NCBI RefSeq assembly: GCF_001403615.1
Contig: NZ_LN879457.1
Span: 496,001 to 560,000 of the forward strand
Source of the DNA: Desnuesiella massiliensis
Lineage (GTDB): Bacteria > Bacillota > Clostridia > Clostridiales > Clostridiaceae
Length of the DNA stretch: 64,000 bases
Direction of reading: 5' to 3'
The first letter of the stretch is position 1. Each line of letters opens with the position of its first letter. Positions 1-9,300 of this stretch are shown in pieces. Made by a program: the position numbers and the translations under genes. The notes beneath the pieces were generated by a model, which worked only from the letters and a program-made list of their open reading frames with translations, did not search any database and was not told the DNA's origin.

Positions 1-767
1 ATATGCTCTTTTGCCTTATATACTTTAAAGTCATAAAATTTAATTATAGTACCTATAATAGATAGAACTATACATAACATCCATACTATTAAAAACACTT
101 TTACCATGGATACAATAAGAGAAGGAATTGATTGCTTTATTACCTGTTCAAGTTTTATATAAGAATATAGAGTATCCTTGAATTCTATATTAAATAACTT
201 TAATATGTCGTCTAAAAAGGCAGATAGTGAGAAGAATATACCTATGCCTAAAGCTAAATTATTTTTAGTTATAGCAGTTAAAAATAGTTCTTTAAAGGAG
301 GCTTTGAATACTGTGGCATTAGTCGTATTTAAATTATCCTCTTGAGAAGACTTTAATAAAATATCTTTTGTGTTAATAGCAATAGATTTTTTAAGTACTA
401 TATCTATCTCAGACTCTTTAGCCTGAGTACTTCCACTATCAATTTTCAATCTATAAGTATTAAATATTTTTTGTATAAGATTTTGACTAAAATCTATAGT
501 AGCTATCTTATCCATGGATAAGCTTAGTACCTTTTTTTGAAATAGGCCTGTTTCATAAATAAGAGTATCTTCTTTTATATAAAAATAGGTTTTATACCAT
601 TTTATAAAGGAAAAAACTATTGTTAAAATGAATAGAACTATCAAAACAAACAAGGTTCCTGGGTTAGGTCTTACAATTATTATTATATATAAAAATATAA
701 ACTCTTTAATAGTTTTAAATACATTCATAATTACAGAAGAAATATGGTTTCTAATAGGTTCTCTCAT
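1..767 (-). CDS. YdbT-like bacterial PH-domain membrane protein, 3' end outside window
   Basis: The minus-strand frame is open from an ATG at 767 to the window edge, giving 255 residues without a stop. A GAGGAA ribosome site precedes it and it follows the YdbS-like gene by 13 nt, so the two form an operon. Hydrophobic segments lie near residues 22-55 and 165-240. Between them is a bPH2-type stretch with YIKEDTLIYETGLF, and further copies are expected beyond the edge, as YdbT proteins usually carry several. The paired YdbS/YdbT arrangement is known in Firmicutes; in Bacillus the pair has been tied to membrane stress and bacteriocin resistance. Function here is inferred from family and pairing only. 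Confidence 0.7.
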   Translation of the reverse strand, partial: MREPIRNHISSVIMNVFKTIKEFIFLYIIIIVRPNPGTLFVLIVLFILTIVFSFIKWYKTYFYIKEDTLIYETGLFQKKVLSLSMDKIATIDFSQNLIQKIFNTYRLKIDSGSTQAKESEIDIVLKKSIAINTKDILLKSSQEDNLNTTNATVFKASFKELFLTAITKNNLALGIGIFFSLSAFLDDILKLFNIEFKDTLYSYIKLEQVIKQSIPSLIVSMVKVFLIVWMLCIVLSIIGTIIKFYDFKVYKAKEH

Positions 768-780
768 AATATATTTCCTC

Positions 781-1284
781 TTAATCTTCCTTGTTATTTT
801 CTTCAGCTTCTAGGTTTTTACTAACTTTTTGGTGAACTTTATCTTTAAGATATTGAGATAACTCTTCTGCTTTTTCTTTGGTTATGTTAGGAATTTCATG
901 CATACCTCCAGCGGTATGGATTTCTATATTTGAAAGACCAAGCTTTCTATTTATAGGGCCTTGGCTTGTCTTAATATGTTGGATTCTTACAATGGGTATA
1001 AGGGTGGTTTTTATAAAGTAAATACCATGAACCAGCTCAATCTTATCTTCGGTAATAGTATATTGCCATTGTTTGTACTCTATAGTGGGATATACAAAGG
1101 TATTTAATATCAGCAGCAAAATAATTAAAGCTATAATGATACTAGCAATCCATCCTTTATCACCAAGTTTATTATGGGCAATAACTCTAATAGTGATAGA
1201 TAAAGCCGAAAATATTATTAGTGCAATGAACCTTGAGATAAACCAAGATTTTTTTGCTTTAACATCTAACTTGCTGTAATCCAA
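781..1284 (-). CDS. YdbS-like bacterial PH-domain membrane protein
   Basis: The protein has two membrane segments near the N terminus (about residues 20-65) followed by one bPH2 domain with the typical Y-x-I-T-E-D-K-I-x-L-x-x-G-I pattern. It is the usual upstream partner of YdbT. I chose a TTG start at 1284 because a perfect GGAGGTG (1293-1299) lies 8 nt before it. The longer ATG at 1314 has no good ribosome site and sits inside an inverted repeat (1309-1344). With TTG the product is 167 residues, near the usual YdbS size. The C terminus is acidic and charged. Confidence 0.7.
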   Translation of the reverse strand: MDYSKLDVKAKKSWFISRFIALIIFSALSITIRVIAHNKLGDKGWIASIIIALIILLLILNTFVYPTIEYKQWQYTITEDKIELVHGIYFIKTTLIPIVRIQHIKTSQGPINRKLGLSNIEIHTAGGMHEIPNITKEKAEELSQYLKDKVHQKVSKNLEAEENNKED

Positions 1285-1308
1285 TTTAGAAGCACCTCCA
1301 TTTCTTTT

Positions 1309-1344
1309 AGACATCCTAAGAAAAATAACAGGTGAAGGATGTCT
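1309..1344 (-). repeat. Inverted repeat in the leader of the ydbS-ydbT operon
   Basis: AGACATCCT (1309-1317) and AGGATGTCT (1336-1344) are perfect 9-bp complements separated by 18 nt. The repeat lies just upstream of the ribosome site used by the YdbS-like gene, so it could be an operator or an RNA hairpin. There is no T-run, so it is not a terminator. Confidence 0.4.
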
Positions 1345-1479
1345 TAATACATTATACAGTATTTATTAACATTATTAAAATTAACTATAGTTATTTAAGA
1401 TACATTTAAGATTCAAAGACATTTTAGAGTAAAATATATTTTAAGCTTGAAGTGATGAATATAATAGAAAAGCATAACA

Positions 1480-1515
1480 AAGGAGCCTCTTTCTTTAATT
1501 AGAAAAAGGCTCCTT
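1480..1515 (-). terminator. Stem-loop downstream of the secreted protein gene
   Basis: AAGGAGCC and GGCTCCTT close a stem that extends inward through TCTTTCT/AGAAAAA pairs around a short loop. It lies 19 nt past the stop of the minus-strand gene at 1534. The following T-run is weak (TGTTATGC), so termination efficiency is uncertain. Confidence 0.5.
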
Positions 1516-1533
1516 CGAACTTCTTATCTATTA

Positions 1534-1935
1534 TTATGGATTATTAGAAATCATTCTTACGGAAACAGCAGTGGCTCTAATAGGATAGATCATTGCTACT
1601 GGATCATTTGTAAAAATTACTTCAACAGTATCTCCTACTTGGATATCAGAAACACTATAAAGTCTTTTAAGGTTATCCTTTAATATGATAGTGTGGATAT
1701 TAACGTGTACTGAGGCCTTATCATACAAGGTATCCTTCTCCACATTTCCTTCAACTAATAAGTTGGCACCATCCTTACCTATATTAATATCCTTTACCAC
1801 ACCTCTAATTGCAATTTGTTGTTTTACAGGGCTTGGCTCCACTATAGGAACAGGATTAGGTGTTTCTCCATTTTGAGCATATCCGGGAACAAGAAATAGT
1901 GAAAGAAGAACAATAATAGACATTAATTTTTCCAT
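1534..1935 (-). CDS. Small secreted protein, YobA/DUF3221-like
   Basis: A 133-residue protein with a signal peptide (basic MEKL, hydrophobic core, cleavage probably after GYA), then a proline-rich linker and one beta-rich domain of about 95 residues. The domain pattern (GVVKDI, NLLVEG, DKASVHVN, VGDTVEVIFT, YPIRATAVSV) resembles the small OB-like YobA/DUF3221 domain, and its VGD-x-V-E-V and Y-P-x-x-A-x-x-V elements are the clearest parts. A GAGGAG ribosome site lies 8 nt before the ATG. No catalytic residues are evident. The role is unknown; export to the cell surface is the only safe inference. Confidence 0.6.
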   Translation of the reverse strand: MEKLMSIIVLLSLFLVPGYAQNGETPNPVPIVEPSPVKQQIAIRGVVKDINIGKDGANLLVEGNVEKDTLYDKASVHVNIHTIILKDNLKRLYSVSDIQVGDTVEVIFTNDPVAMIYPIRATAVSVRMISNNP

Positions 1936-2090
1936 AAACTCATCTCCTCGTTTTAAAAATTTTTCCTACTAATTAGACGAAGAGAAAGAGAAAAAGTTAT
2001 AGTTTTCCTAAAAACATTTCTTGATAGTGAACATAAAGTCAACTCCTTGTACATTGTTTACTTGATTTTAACATCACGAGAATATAAAAT

Positions 2091-2122
2091 CTAATTATAA
2101 ATACTTGTTTATATATAATTAG
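2091..2122. promoter_or_regulatory. Perfect inverted repeat before the lysR gene
   Basis: CTAATTATA (2091-2099) and TATAATTAG (2114-2122) are exact reverse complements with a 14-nt spacer, ending 23 nt before the chosen LysR start. LysR proteins commonly bind interrupted dyads in their own promoters, so this is a candidate autoregulatory operator shared with the divergent gene. Confidence 0.4.
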
Positions 2123-2145
2123 TACTTATGGAGGCAATGTATAAA

Positions 2146-3036
2146 ATGTTAGATATAAGAGTAGAATCTTTTTTATCTGTATGCAAAAATAAGAGCTACA
2201 CCAAAGCTTCAGAGGAGCTGTGTATAACTCAACCAGCTGTAACTCAACATATTCAATTTTTAGAAAAGCAATACGATTGTAAACTATTTGAATATACCAA
2301 TAGAGAATTAAGGCTTACTAAAGCAGGAGAGCTTTTCTATAAATACGCTAAAAATACAAAAGCTAATGAAGAGATAATCACCCGTAAATTGCAAGAGATA
2401 AAGAAAGAGAATAAGAAGTTAGAGTTTGCAGCTACTTTAACTATAGGTGAATTTACCCTTGCACCGGTTTTAGGAGATTTTATAAAAGCTTTTGAAGAAT
2501 ATGATGTAACCATGTATGTGGATAATACAGAAATGGTACTTCATATGCTGCAGCAAGGTAAAATTAGCTTTGCCTTAGTAGAGGGGCTCTTTAATAAGGC
2601 TGATTATGAAGCAAAATTATATAAAAATGCTAGTTTTATTTTAGTAGCTCCTGTGACCCATCCTTTGGCAAGTAAAAAGGTTGTATTATTAGAAGAACTT
2701 AAAAACGAAACCCTTATAGTACGTGAAAAAGGTTCTGGTTCTAGGGAGGTCTTAGAAAGAGGACTTTTTGATAAAAATTATACCCTTGATAATTTTAAAA
2801 ATATTATTGAAATTGGAAATGTTAATGTTATAAAAACCATGATAAAAAGTGGTATAGGTATTAGCTTTATGTATAAAGATGCAGCTCAGGAGGAGATAAG
2901 AAAAAAGCAGCTTGCAGAGATTAAAATACTGGATTTCGTTATAGAAAGAGAATTTAATTTCATATATCTAAAGAACCATATAGGAGAAGTTGAGCTTAGT
3001 ATGTTTTTTTCTTTTTTTAAACATAATATTAAATGA
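2146..3036 (+). CDS. LysR-family transcriptional regulator
   Basis: Residues 1-65 form the LysR winged helix-turn-helix (SYTKASEELCITQPAVTQHIQFLE), followed by a type 2 periplasmic-binding-like effector domain. Length (about 296 residues) is normal. Three in-frame ATGs exist at 2128, 2137 and 2146. I chose 2146 because GGAGG at 2130-2134 can only serve that one at a usable distance (11 nt) and because LysR proteins typically begin a few residues before the first helix. It lies between a divergent secreted-protein gene and an oligopeptide-type binding lipoprotein; either could be its target. The effector is unknown. Confidence 0.9.
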   Translation: MLDIRVESFLSVCKNKSYTKASEELCITQPAVTQHIQFLEKQYDCKLFEYTNRELRLTKAGELFYKYAKNTKANEEIITRKLQEIKKENKKLEFAATLTIGEFTLAPVLGDFIKAFEEYDVTMYVDNTEMVLHMLQQGKISFALVEGLFNKADYEAKLYKNASFILVAPVTHPLASKKVVLLEELKNETLIVREKGSGSREVLERGLFDKNYTLDNFKNIIEIGNVNVIKTMIKSGIGISFMYKDAAQEEIRKKQLAEIKILDFVIEREFNFIYLKNHIGEVELSMFFSFFKHNIK

Positions 3037-3226
3037 TAATCCAAAGCCTACCATAGCGTATAATATAATAAACACTATTAATATTTTCAATATGCTTAGT
3101 TAAAGTTATATTATTTTTCAATAGCCAATACATTGTTGAGTACTTTACTATGAATTGCTAGGATGATACAATATTATAATGTTAAAAAACTATTTACATA
3201 AAGTTTAATTTTAAGGAGGAGAGAAA

Positions 3227-4750
3227 ATGGCTAATAAAAAAATAATATCTGTAATTACCTCAGCATTGCTTTTTACATCTATATTGTTAACTGCTTGCAC
3301 AACTAAAGAAGGTCAAAAGACTGTTCAAAAGGATACTTTGGTTGTAGCAAATGCTATGGAAACAAAGTCCTTAGATCCGCAAAATGCTAATGATGGTTCT
3401 TCTACTAGAGCAGGTATGGCTATATATGATAGATTGGTTGAAAGAAGCGAGGATATGAAATTAGTACCTGGTCTTGCGGAGAACTGGGAGAATAAAGATG
3501 CTAATACTTGGATTTTCAACTTAAGAAAAGGAGTTAAGTTTCATAATGGCGAAGAGCTAAAGGCTAGCGATGTTAAATTTACTTTAGAAAGACAAAAAAA
3601 ATCTAGTAGAGTAGGATTCTTAGTATCCTCTATAGATACTGTTGAAACAGATGGAGACTATAAGGTGATCATAAAGACAAAAGAACCCTTTGCTCCACTA
3701 TTATCTAATTTAGCCCATAATGGTAGCGCTATATTAAATGAAAAAGCAGTAAAGGCCGCTGGGGAAGACTATGGTCAAAAACCAGTTGGAACTGGTCCTT
3801 TTAAGCTTACTCAATGGGTAGCTGGTGACAAGATGGTGTTAGAAAGATTTGATGAATACTTTGGAGGAAAGGCTGGAGTAAAAAATCTTATCTTCAAGAC
3901 TGTACCAGAGGCTTCAAGCAGAACCATCGGCTTAGAAACAGGAGAGATAGATATTTCCGTAGATATTGAACCTGTAGATAAGGAGAAGATAAAGAGCAAC
4001 TCAAAATTAAAAATGGAGCAAACTCCAACTTTAGGATATGCAAATATATGGTTAAATAATGCTAAAAAACCTTTTGATAATAAATTAGTAAGACAGGCAA
4101 TAAATTATGCAATAAACAAGGATGCCATAATAAATTCAGTATTATATGGCGTAGGCGAAAAAGCAAACACAGTATTAGCACCATTGGTATTTGGATACAA
4201 TAAAGACATAAAAGGTTATGAATATAACGTGCAAAAAGCAAAAGAATTATTAGCACAAGCTGGTTATACCAACGGATTTGAGTGCAAACTATGGGTTAGT
4301 TCATCTACTTCTCAAATAGGAGAGGTTATTCAAGCTCAATTAAAAGAGGTTGGAATAAATGTTAAGATTGAATCCTTAGAAACTTCCGCTGGTTTGGAGA
4401 GAACTGGTAAAGGTGAGCATGATATGTATATAGGTGGTTGGACAACTGTTACAGCAGATCCAGATTACGGCCTATATCCAACCTATCATAGTTCACAAAA
4501 GGGTCCAGCAGGTAATAGATCTTTCTATGGAAATGCTGAAGTTGATAAATTACTGGACTTAGGAAGAAAGACTATTGATGAACAAGAAAGAATAAAAATT
4601 TATAAAGAAGCTCAAAAGCTAATCGTAGAGGATGCTGCAGATGTTCAATTATACTTCCCAGGAAGAATAGTCGGAATGCAAAAGAATATAGAAGGCTTCA
4701 CAGTGCATCCTGCCAGCTATCACAGATTTAACAAAGTTACTTTTAAATAA
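3227..4750 (+). CDS. ABC transporter substrate-binding lipoprotein, peptide/nickel (SBP_bac_5) family
   Basis: The N terminus carries a lipoprotein signal with lipobox LTAC, so the mature protein should be anchored outside the membrane. The body is a full-length family 5 binding protein with the marker region GLAENWENKDANTWIFNLRKG and the later KPFDNKLVRQAINYAINKD. An AAGGAGGAG site precedes the ATG. It is an orphan: no permease or ATPase follows and a terminator comes straight after. It may feed the complete Opp/Dpp-type importer at 12.3-16.1 kb. Family 5 proteins bind peptides, nickel chelates or oligosaccharides, so the ligand cannot be called from sequence. Confidence 0.9.
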   Translation: MANKKIISVITSALLFTSILLTACTTKEGQKTVQKDTLVVANAMETKSLDPQNANDGSSTRAGMAIYDRLVERSEDMKLVPGLAENWENKDANTWIFNLRKGVKFHNGEELKASDVKFTLERQKKSSRVGFLVSSIDTVETDGDYKVIIKTKEPFAPLLSNLAHNGSAILNEKAVKAAGEDYGQKPVGTGPFKLTQWVAGDKMVLERFDEYFGGKAGVKNLIFKTVPEASSRTIGLETGEIDISVDIEPVDKEKIKSNSKLKMEQTPTLGYANIWLNNAKKPFDNKLVRQAINYAINKDAIINSVLYGVGEKANTVLAPLVFGYNKDIKGYEYNVQKAKELLAQAGYTNGFECKLWVSSSTSQIGEVIQAQLKEVGINVKIESLETSAGLERTGKGEHDMYIGGWTTVTADPDYGLYPTYHSSQKGPAGNRSFYGNAEVDKLLDLGRKTIDEQERIKIYKEAQKLIVEDAADVQLYFPGRIVGMQKNIEGFTVHPASYHRFNKVTFK

Positions 4751-4770
4751 AAAATAAATTTTACTATTAT

Positions 4771-4803
4771 ACTACGCTGAGTATTGCTTAGCGTAGTTTT
4801 ACT
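4771..4803 (+). terminator. Rho-independent terminator after the orphan binding protein
   Basis: ACTACGCT (4771-4778) pairs with AGCGTAGT (4790-4797), followed by TTTT. The hairpin lies 20 nt past the stop codon. Confidence 0.75.
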
Positions 4804-4904
4804 GTATATAAGTAATTATAATAGAAATTATTATAATAATTTAATAAAAATAAAAGTTAAGGTATAATGTATAAATAGTTAAAGATAACAAAAGGAGATA
4901 AACA

Positions 4905-5324
4905 ATGGATAACTACAAATTTATTTTTAAGGATAAAACTTATGAGCTATCTAAAGAAAATTGCCTCTACCTAATGAATGATGAAGAAAATGAAGTTAAG
5001 GGTATAGATGCTTCAGAAATTATAGAGCTTATAAGACAGTGGCCAGAAGTTAGCTTTGATCTAGCATATTATGATGAGGCTTGTGAGAAATGTTTAAATG
5101 GGAAAAAGGAAAAGCTAAGGGCTTTTAATTTTTTAGAGTATCATTTTTATATTTTTACTAAGGAAAATCAATATGTAATCAGCAACATATCTAAAGAATA
5201 TGAAAATACCACTTTCACTCAATTACTAAAGTCAGAAAAGATTGATAATAGCTATATTGTGATGATAATGGTATGTGAGCATTGTGGAGCATATGCCGTA
5301 GAGATTGAGCAATGTGATATGTAG
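4905..5324 (+). CDS. Small uncharacterised protein, DUF3785-like
   Basis: A 139-residue cytosolic protein with no signal or membrane segment. It contains the acidic phrase NDEENEVKGID near residue 26 and two Cys pairs (CEKC about residue 60, CEHCG near the C terminus) plus a final Cys, which suggests a metal or zinc-ribbon site. It resembles the clostridial DUF3785 family from memory; no function is known for that family. It is flanked by its own terminators on both sides, so it is a monocistronic unit. The ribosome site is AAAGGAG. Confidence 0.6.
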   Translation: MDNYKFIFKDKTYELSKENCLYLMNDEENEVKGIDASEIIELIRQWPEVSFDLAYYDEACEKCLNGKKEKLRAFNFLEYHFYIFTKENQYVISNISKEYENTTFTQLLKSEKIDNSYIVMIMVCEHCGAYAVEIEQCDM

Positions 5325-5339
5325 AGTAGGGTAATAATT

Positions 5340-5386
5340 AAAATAGAAGTTAAACAATTAAAATAGAATTGTTAACTTCTATTTTT
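5340..5386 (+). terminator. Terminator after the DUF3785-like gene
   Basis: AAAATAGAAGTTAA and TTAACTTCTATTTTT form a long stem with inner CAATT/AATTG pairing, ending in a T-run. Confidence 0.7.
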
Positions 5387-5467
5387 AATATACTGATAAT
5401 TCAAAAATAATTTAAAAAGCTATTGATAAATTAAAAAGGTTTATATATAATAAATTTAAGGTGTATG

Positions 5468-5478
5468 ATAGCTTATAG
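5468..5478. promoter_or_regulatory. Candidate GntR operator before gntR
   Basis: ATAGCTTATAG lies 34 nt upstream of the gntR start. The same 11-mer occurs twice before the mannosidase gene (6243 and 6257). Presence in both promoters of the locus suggests the binding site of the encoded GntR protein, with autoregulation here. Confidence 0.5.
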
Positions 5479-5511
5479 GTAATATCATTTAAAAGATTTA
5501 GGTGGTTGATT

Positions 5512-6198
5512 ATGACGTTTATAAAAAGAGTTTCCTTACAATCAGAGATAATTGAATTCATGAAAAATTATGTAGAAGAAAAGAATTTGAAAAGTGGAGA
5601 CAGGTTACCTTCTCAAAACGAACTTATAGAAATGCTAGGAGTGAGTAGGACATCCTTAAGAGAGGCCATAAAAACTTTAGAGGCTAAGGATTTTCTCCAG
5701 GTAGTCAATGGAAAGGGGATTTTTTTAAAAAATGCTTCTTCTGATATTCTATACACTCAAATAGAATTTAAAAAAGAAAAGGAAAGTATATTAGAACTAT
5801 TAGAGGTTAGAAAGATTTTAGAAAGAGAAATAATGAGCCTTGTTATAAAAAATGCCACAGAAGAAGAATTAGATAAAATAGAAAAAATACTAAATATAGT
5901 TATGGAAAAGTACAATAAAGGAGAAAAGCAAAATAAAGAGGACAAGGAGTTTCACTTAGCTATATATAAGTTTTGTCACAATAAAATTATGTATCAGCTT
6001 ATTTTGTCCATAGAAGATATGCTTTCAAAGCTTTGGAATTTCCCATTAGGGTTAGAAGATCCTTTTATAGATACTATACCATTGCACAGAGACTTATTTG
6101 ATTGCATAAGAAAAAGAGATGTTAAAAAGACTCAAGCTATAAATGATAAAATATTACATATGATGTATGATGAGGTGAAGAATGCAGAGTTAAGCTAG
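5512..6198 (+). CDS. GntR-family (FadR subfamily) transcriptional regulator
   Basis: Residues 1-70 are a GntR winged helix (SGDRLPSQNELIEMLGVSRT then SLREAIKTLEAKDFLQV). The rest is an all-helical FCD effector domain with candidate metal ligands (DKEFHLAIY, later HRDLFDCI). The length, 228 residues, is typical. An in-frame TTG at 5506 gives two more residues, but AGGTGG ends at 5505, so the ATG at 5512 with 6-nt spacing fits better. It heads the mannosidase/peptidase/ABC locus and is probably its repressor, responding to an imported acid or sugar breakdown product. Confidence 0.9.
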   Translation: MTFIKRVSLQSEIIEFMKNYVEEKNLKSGDRLPSQNELIEMLGVSRTSLREAIKTLEAKDFLQVVNGKGIFLKNASSDILYTQIEFKKEKESILELLEVRKILEREIMSLVIKNATEEELDKIEKILNIVMEKYNKGEKQNKEDKEFHLAIYKFCHNKIMYQLILSIEDMLSKLWNFPLGLEDPFIDTIPLHRDLFDCIRKRDVKKTQAINDKILHMMYDEVKNAELS

Positions 6199-6232
6199 AT
6201 TAGCTATGTAGTGCACCTAATTTTTTTAAAAG

Positions 6233-6270
6233 AACCTATATGATAGCTTATAGCATATAGCTTATAGGTT
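6233..6270. promoter_or_regulatory. Candidate GntR operator before the mannosidase operon
   Basis: Outer arms AACCTATA (6233-6240) and TATAGGTT (6263-6270) are inverted. Inside lie two direct copies of ATAGCTTATAG (6243-6253, 6257-6267), 14 bp apart, matching the copy before gntR. No T-run follows, so it is not a terminator for gntR. A repressor site between promoter and gene is the simplest reading. Confidence 0.55.
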
Positions 6271-6321
6271 ATAACATAGAATATAGTAGTAAATATTTAA
6301 TTACTAGAATGGAAGTGATGT

Positions 6322-9300
6322 ATGATGCTATTTGAACTTGAAAGAGTAGAAAGAATACTTATGGATATTGAAAAATCTATATATCCTGGGAGTGTTAAAA
6401 TTAAAGGCTTTAAAGTTAAAGATGGAAAGTTTGATGGTGGACAAGAGCCCGAACTAGATGATTCAAAATGGGAGAATTATAATCTAGGAGATTTTTGGGG
6501 AGAAGAAGATAAACATAGGTGGTTTAGAACAGAAGTTGAAATTCCTAAAGAGTTCCATGGCAAGTTTGTTGTTTTCAATATAACTACTGGCCTTGAAGGA
6601 GAATGGGATGCTACCAACCCTCAATTCTTAATGTACATAAATGGAGAGTTAGTACAAGGCTTAGATATAAATCATAGAAGAGTGACAATAAGCAAAGAAG
6701 CTACTGCAGGTAGAAAATACAAAATAGCACTATTAGCCTATACGGGCTTAATTAAAGAAAAGACTAAACTTATTGGAGAGCTTAAAGTATTAGATAGCAA
6801 TATTGAAGAGTTTTATTATAATCTTAAGGTTCCTTATTCCGCAGCAAGGATTTTACAAGATGAAGATGATAATAAGATGAATATATTAAAAATTTTGAAA
6901 CAAGCAATAAATCTATTAGATCTTAGAAAGATATACTCAAAGGAATTTTACGCTTCTATTGATGAAGCTAATAATTGTTTAAAAGAAAATTTTTATAAGG
7001 ATATAAATTATAAAAGTCCACTGGTAACAGCGGTAGGACACACTCATATAGACGTAGCTTGGTTGTGGACTGTAAGTCAGACTAGGGAAAAGGCTGTGAG
7101 AAGTTTTTCAACAGTGTTAAAGCTAATGGAAGAATATCCTGAATATACCTTTATGTCTAGCCAGCCACAGCTATATGAATTTGTAAAAGAGGATGAACCA
7201 GAGCTATATGAAAAGATCAAAGAAAAAGTTAAAGAAGGACGCTGGGAAGTAGATGGTGCTATGTGGCTTGAGCCAGATTGTAATATACCTTCTGGAGAAT
7301 CTTTGGTTAGACAAATGTTATTTGGTATGCGGTTTTTTGAAAAGGAGTTTGGCGTAAAGTGCAAGACTTTGTGGTTACCTGATGTATTCGGTTACAGTGC
7401 GGCCTTACCACAGATAATGAAAAAATGTGGAGTAGACTACTTTATGACCACAAAGCTCGGCTGGAATCAATTTAACAGGATGCCTAATGACACCTTTATG
7501 TGGGAGGGTATTGATGGAAGTGAGATATTCACTCATTTTGTTACCACCTGCGATTACAGTAAATTTGATGCTGATAAGGCTACCTTTAGCGGAATAAACA
7601 GCAAGACTACCTATACGGGAAACATAAACGCAAATCAGACCATGGGCACCTGGAAAAGGTATCAAAATAAAGATTTGAATGAAGAAACACTTATGCTCTA
7701 TGGTTTTGGCGATGGAGGCGGAGGCCCTACTGAAGAAATGCTAGAAAATGCAAAAAGATTAAAGTACGGTATACCAGGCCTTCCAAGATTAGAGCTAGGA
7801 AAAGAAATAGAATTTTTTAATAGAGCCTATTTAAAAATGAAGGATTGCAAAAAACTTCCTAAATGGGTAGGAGAATTATACTTTGAATATCATAGAGGGA
7901 CCTATACCTCTATGGCAAAGAATAAAAGGTTTAATAGAAAGAGTGAAGTTTTATATGGAGACATAGAAACCTTAGCCTCTTTTAATAGGTTCTTAGGTAA
8001 GGAATATCCAACAGAGCAGCTTAATAACGCATGGAAAACTATATTACTAAATCAATTCCACGATATAATTCCTGGAACCTGTATAGAACCGGTTTATGAT
8101 CAAACGGATAAAGAGTACACAGAAATCCTTGAAAATGGCAATGAACTTTTAAAGGAAAATTTAAAGAATCTTTCTTCTCAAATAGGCTTGGAGAAAAGAT
8201 CTATAGTGATTTTTAATACACTATCCTTTGATAGATCTGACATTGTAGAGGTGAATATTCCTAAAGGTCTAGAAATTAAGGCTTTAAGGGATATAGAGGG
8301 AAATGAAATAAAGGTTCAGTACTCTGAAAATGGAGAGTCTATAATAGCTTTTGTTGAGAAAATTCCATCTAAAGGATATAAGGTTTACGACATAGTTGAA
8401 GGAAAATGTTCTGAAGAAAGCATTCTAAATATAGCTAATAAAGCTATAGAAAATCAGTTCTACAATATAAAATTTGATGAGGATTACAACATAGCTTCTA
8501 TATATGATAAGAAAAATAAGAGAGAAGTATTAAAAGAAAAGGGTAATGTACTACAAGCCTTTGAAGATAGACCTATGAATTGGGAAAACTGGGACATAGA
8601 TATATATTATAAAGAAAAAATGTATGAGATAAATGACCTACAGAAGGTTGAGGTAATAGAAGAAGGTCCAGTTAGATGTGCTTTAAAACTAACAAGGAAC
8701 TTCTATGATTCATCCATAGAGCAAATAATTTATGTATATCATCATGTACCAAGAATTGATTTTAAAACAAAATTAAATTGGAAAGAGCACAATATACTTT
8801 TAAAGGCTGCTTTCCCTGTAGATATTAATTCTAGTAAAGCAACCTATGAAATTCAATATGGAAATGTGGAAAGAGAAACTCATGATAATACCTCTTGGGA
8901 TTTAGCCAGATTTGAAGTTTGTGGCCATAAATGGGCTGATTTATCAGAGGCGGGGTATGGTGTTAGCTTATTGAATGATTGTAAGTATGGGTATGACATA
9001 AAAAATGGAGTAATGAGATTAACCTTGCTTAAATGTGGTACTTATCCTAACCCTAATGCAGATATAGGAGAGCATGAATTTATCTATTCTCTATATCCTC
9101 ATGAAAATACTTGGAGAGAAGCTAATACTCAGCAACAAGCTTACAACTTAAATGTACCTATGCACAGCATAATAGAGGAAGCTCATAAGGGCGTTTTACC
9201 TAAGAGTTTATCTATGTTCACCTTGGACAAGCATCACTGTATGGTAGAAGTGGTTAAAAAGGAAGAGGATGGAGAAGGAGTTATCTTAAGAATATATGAG

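Noticed and set aside
628..813. Plus-strand 61-codon frame
   Set aside because: Lies wholly antisense to the YdbT-like gene, which has family motifs and a ribosome site.
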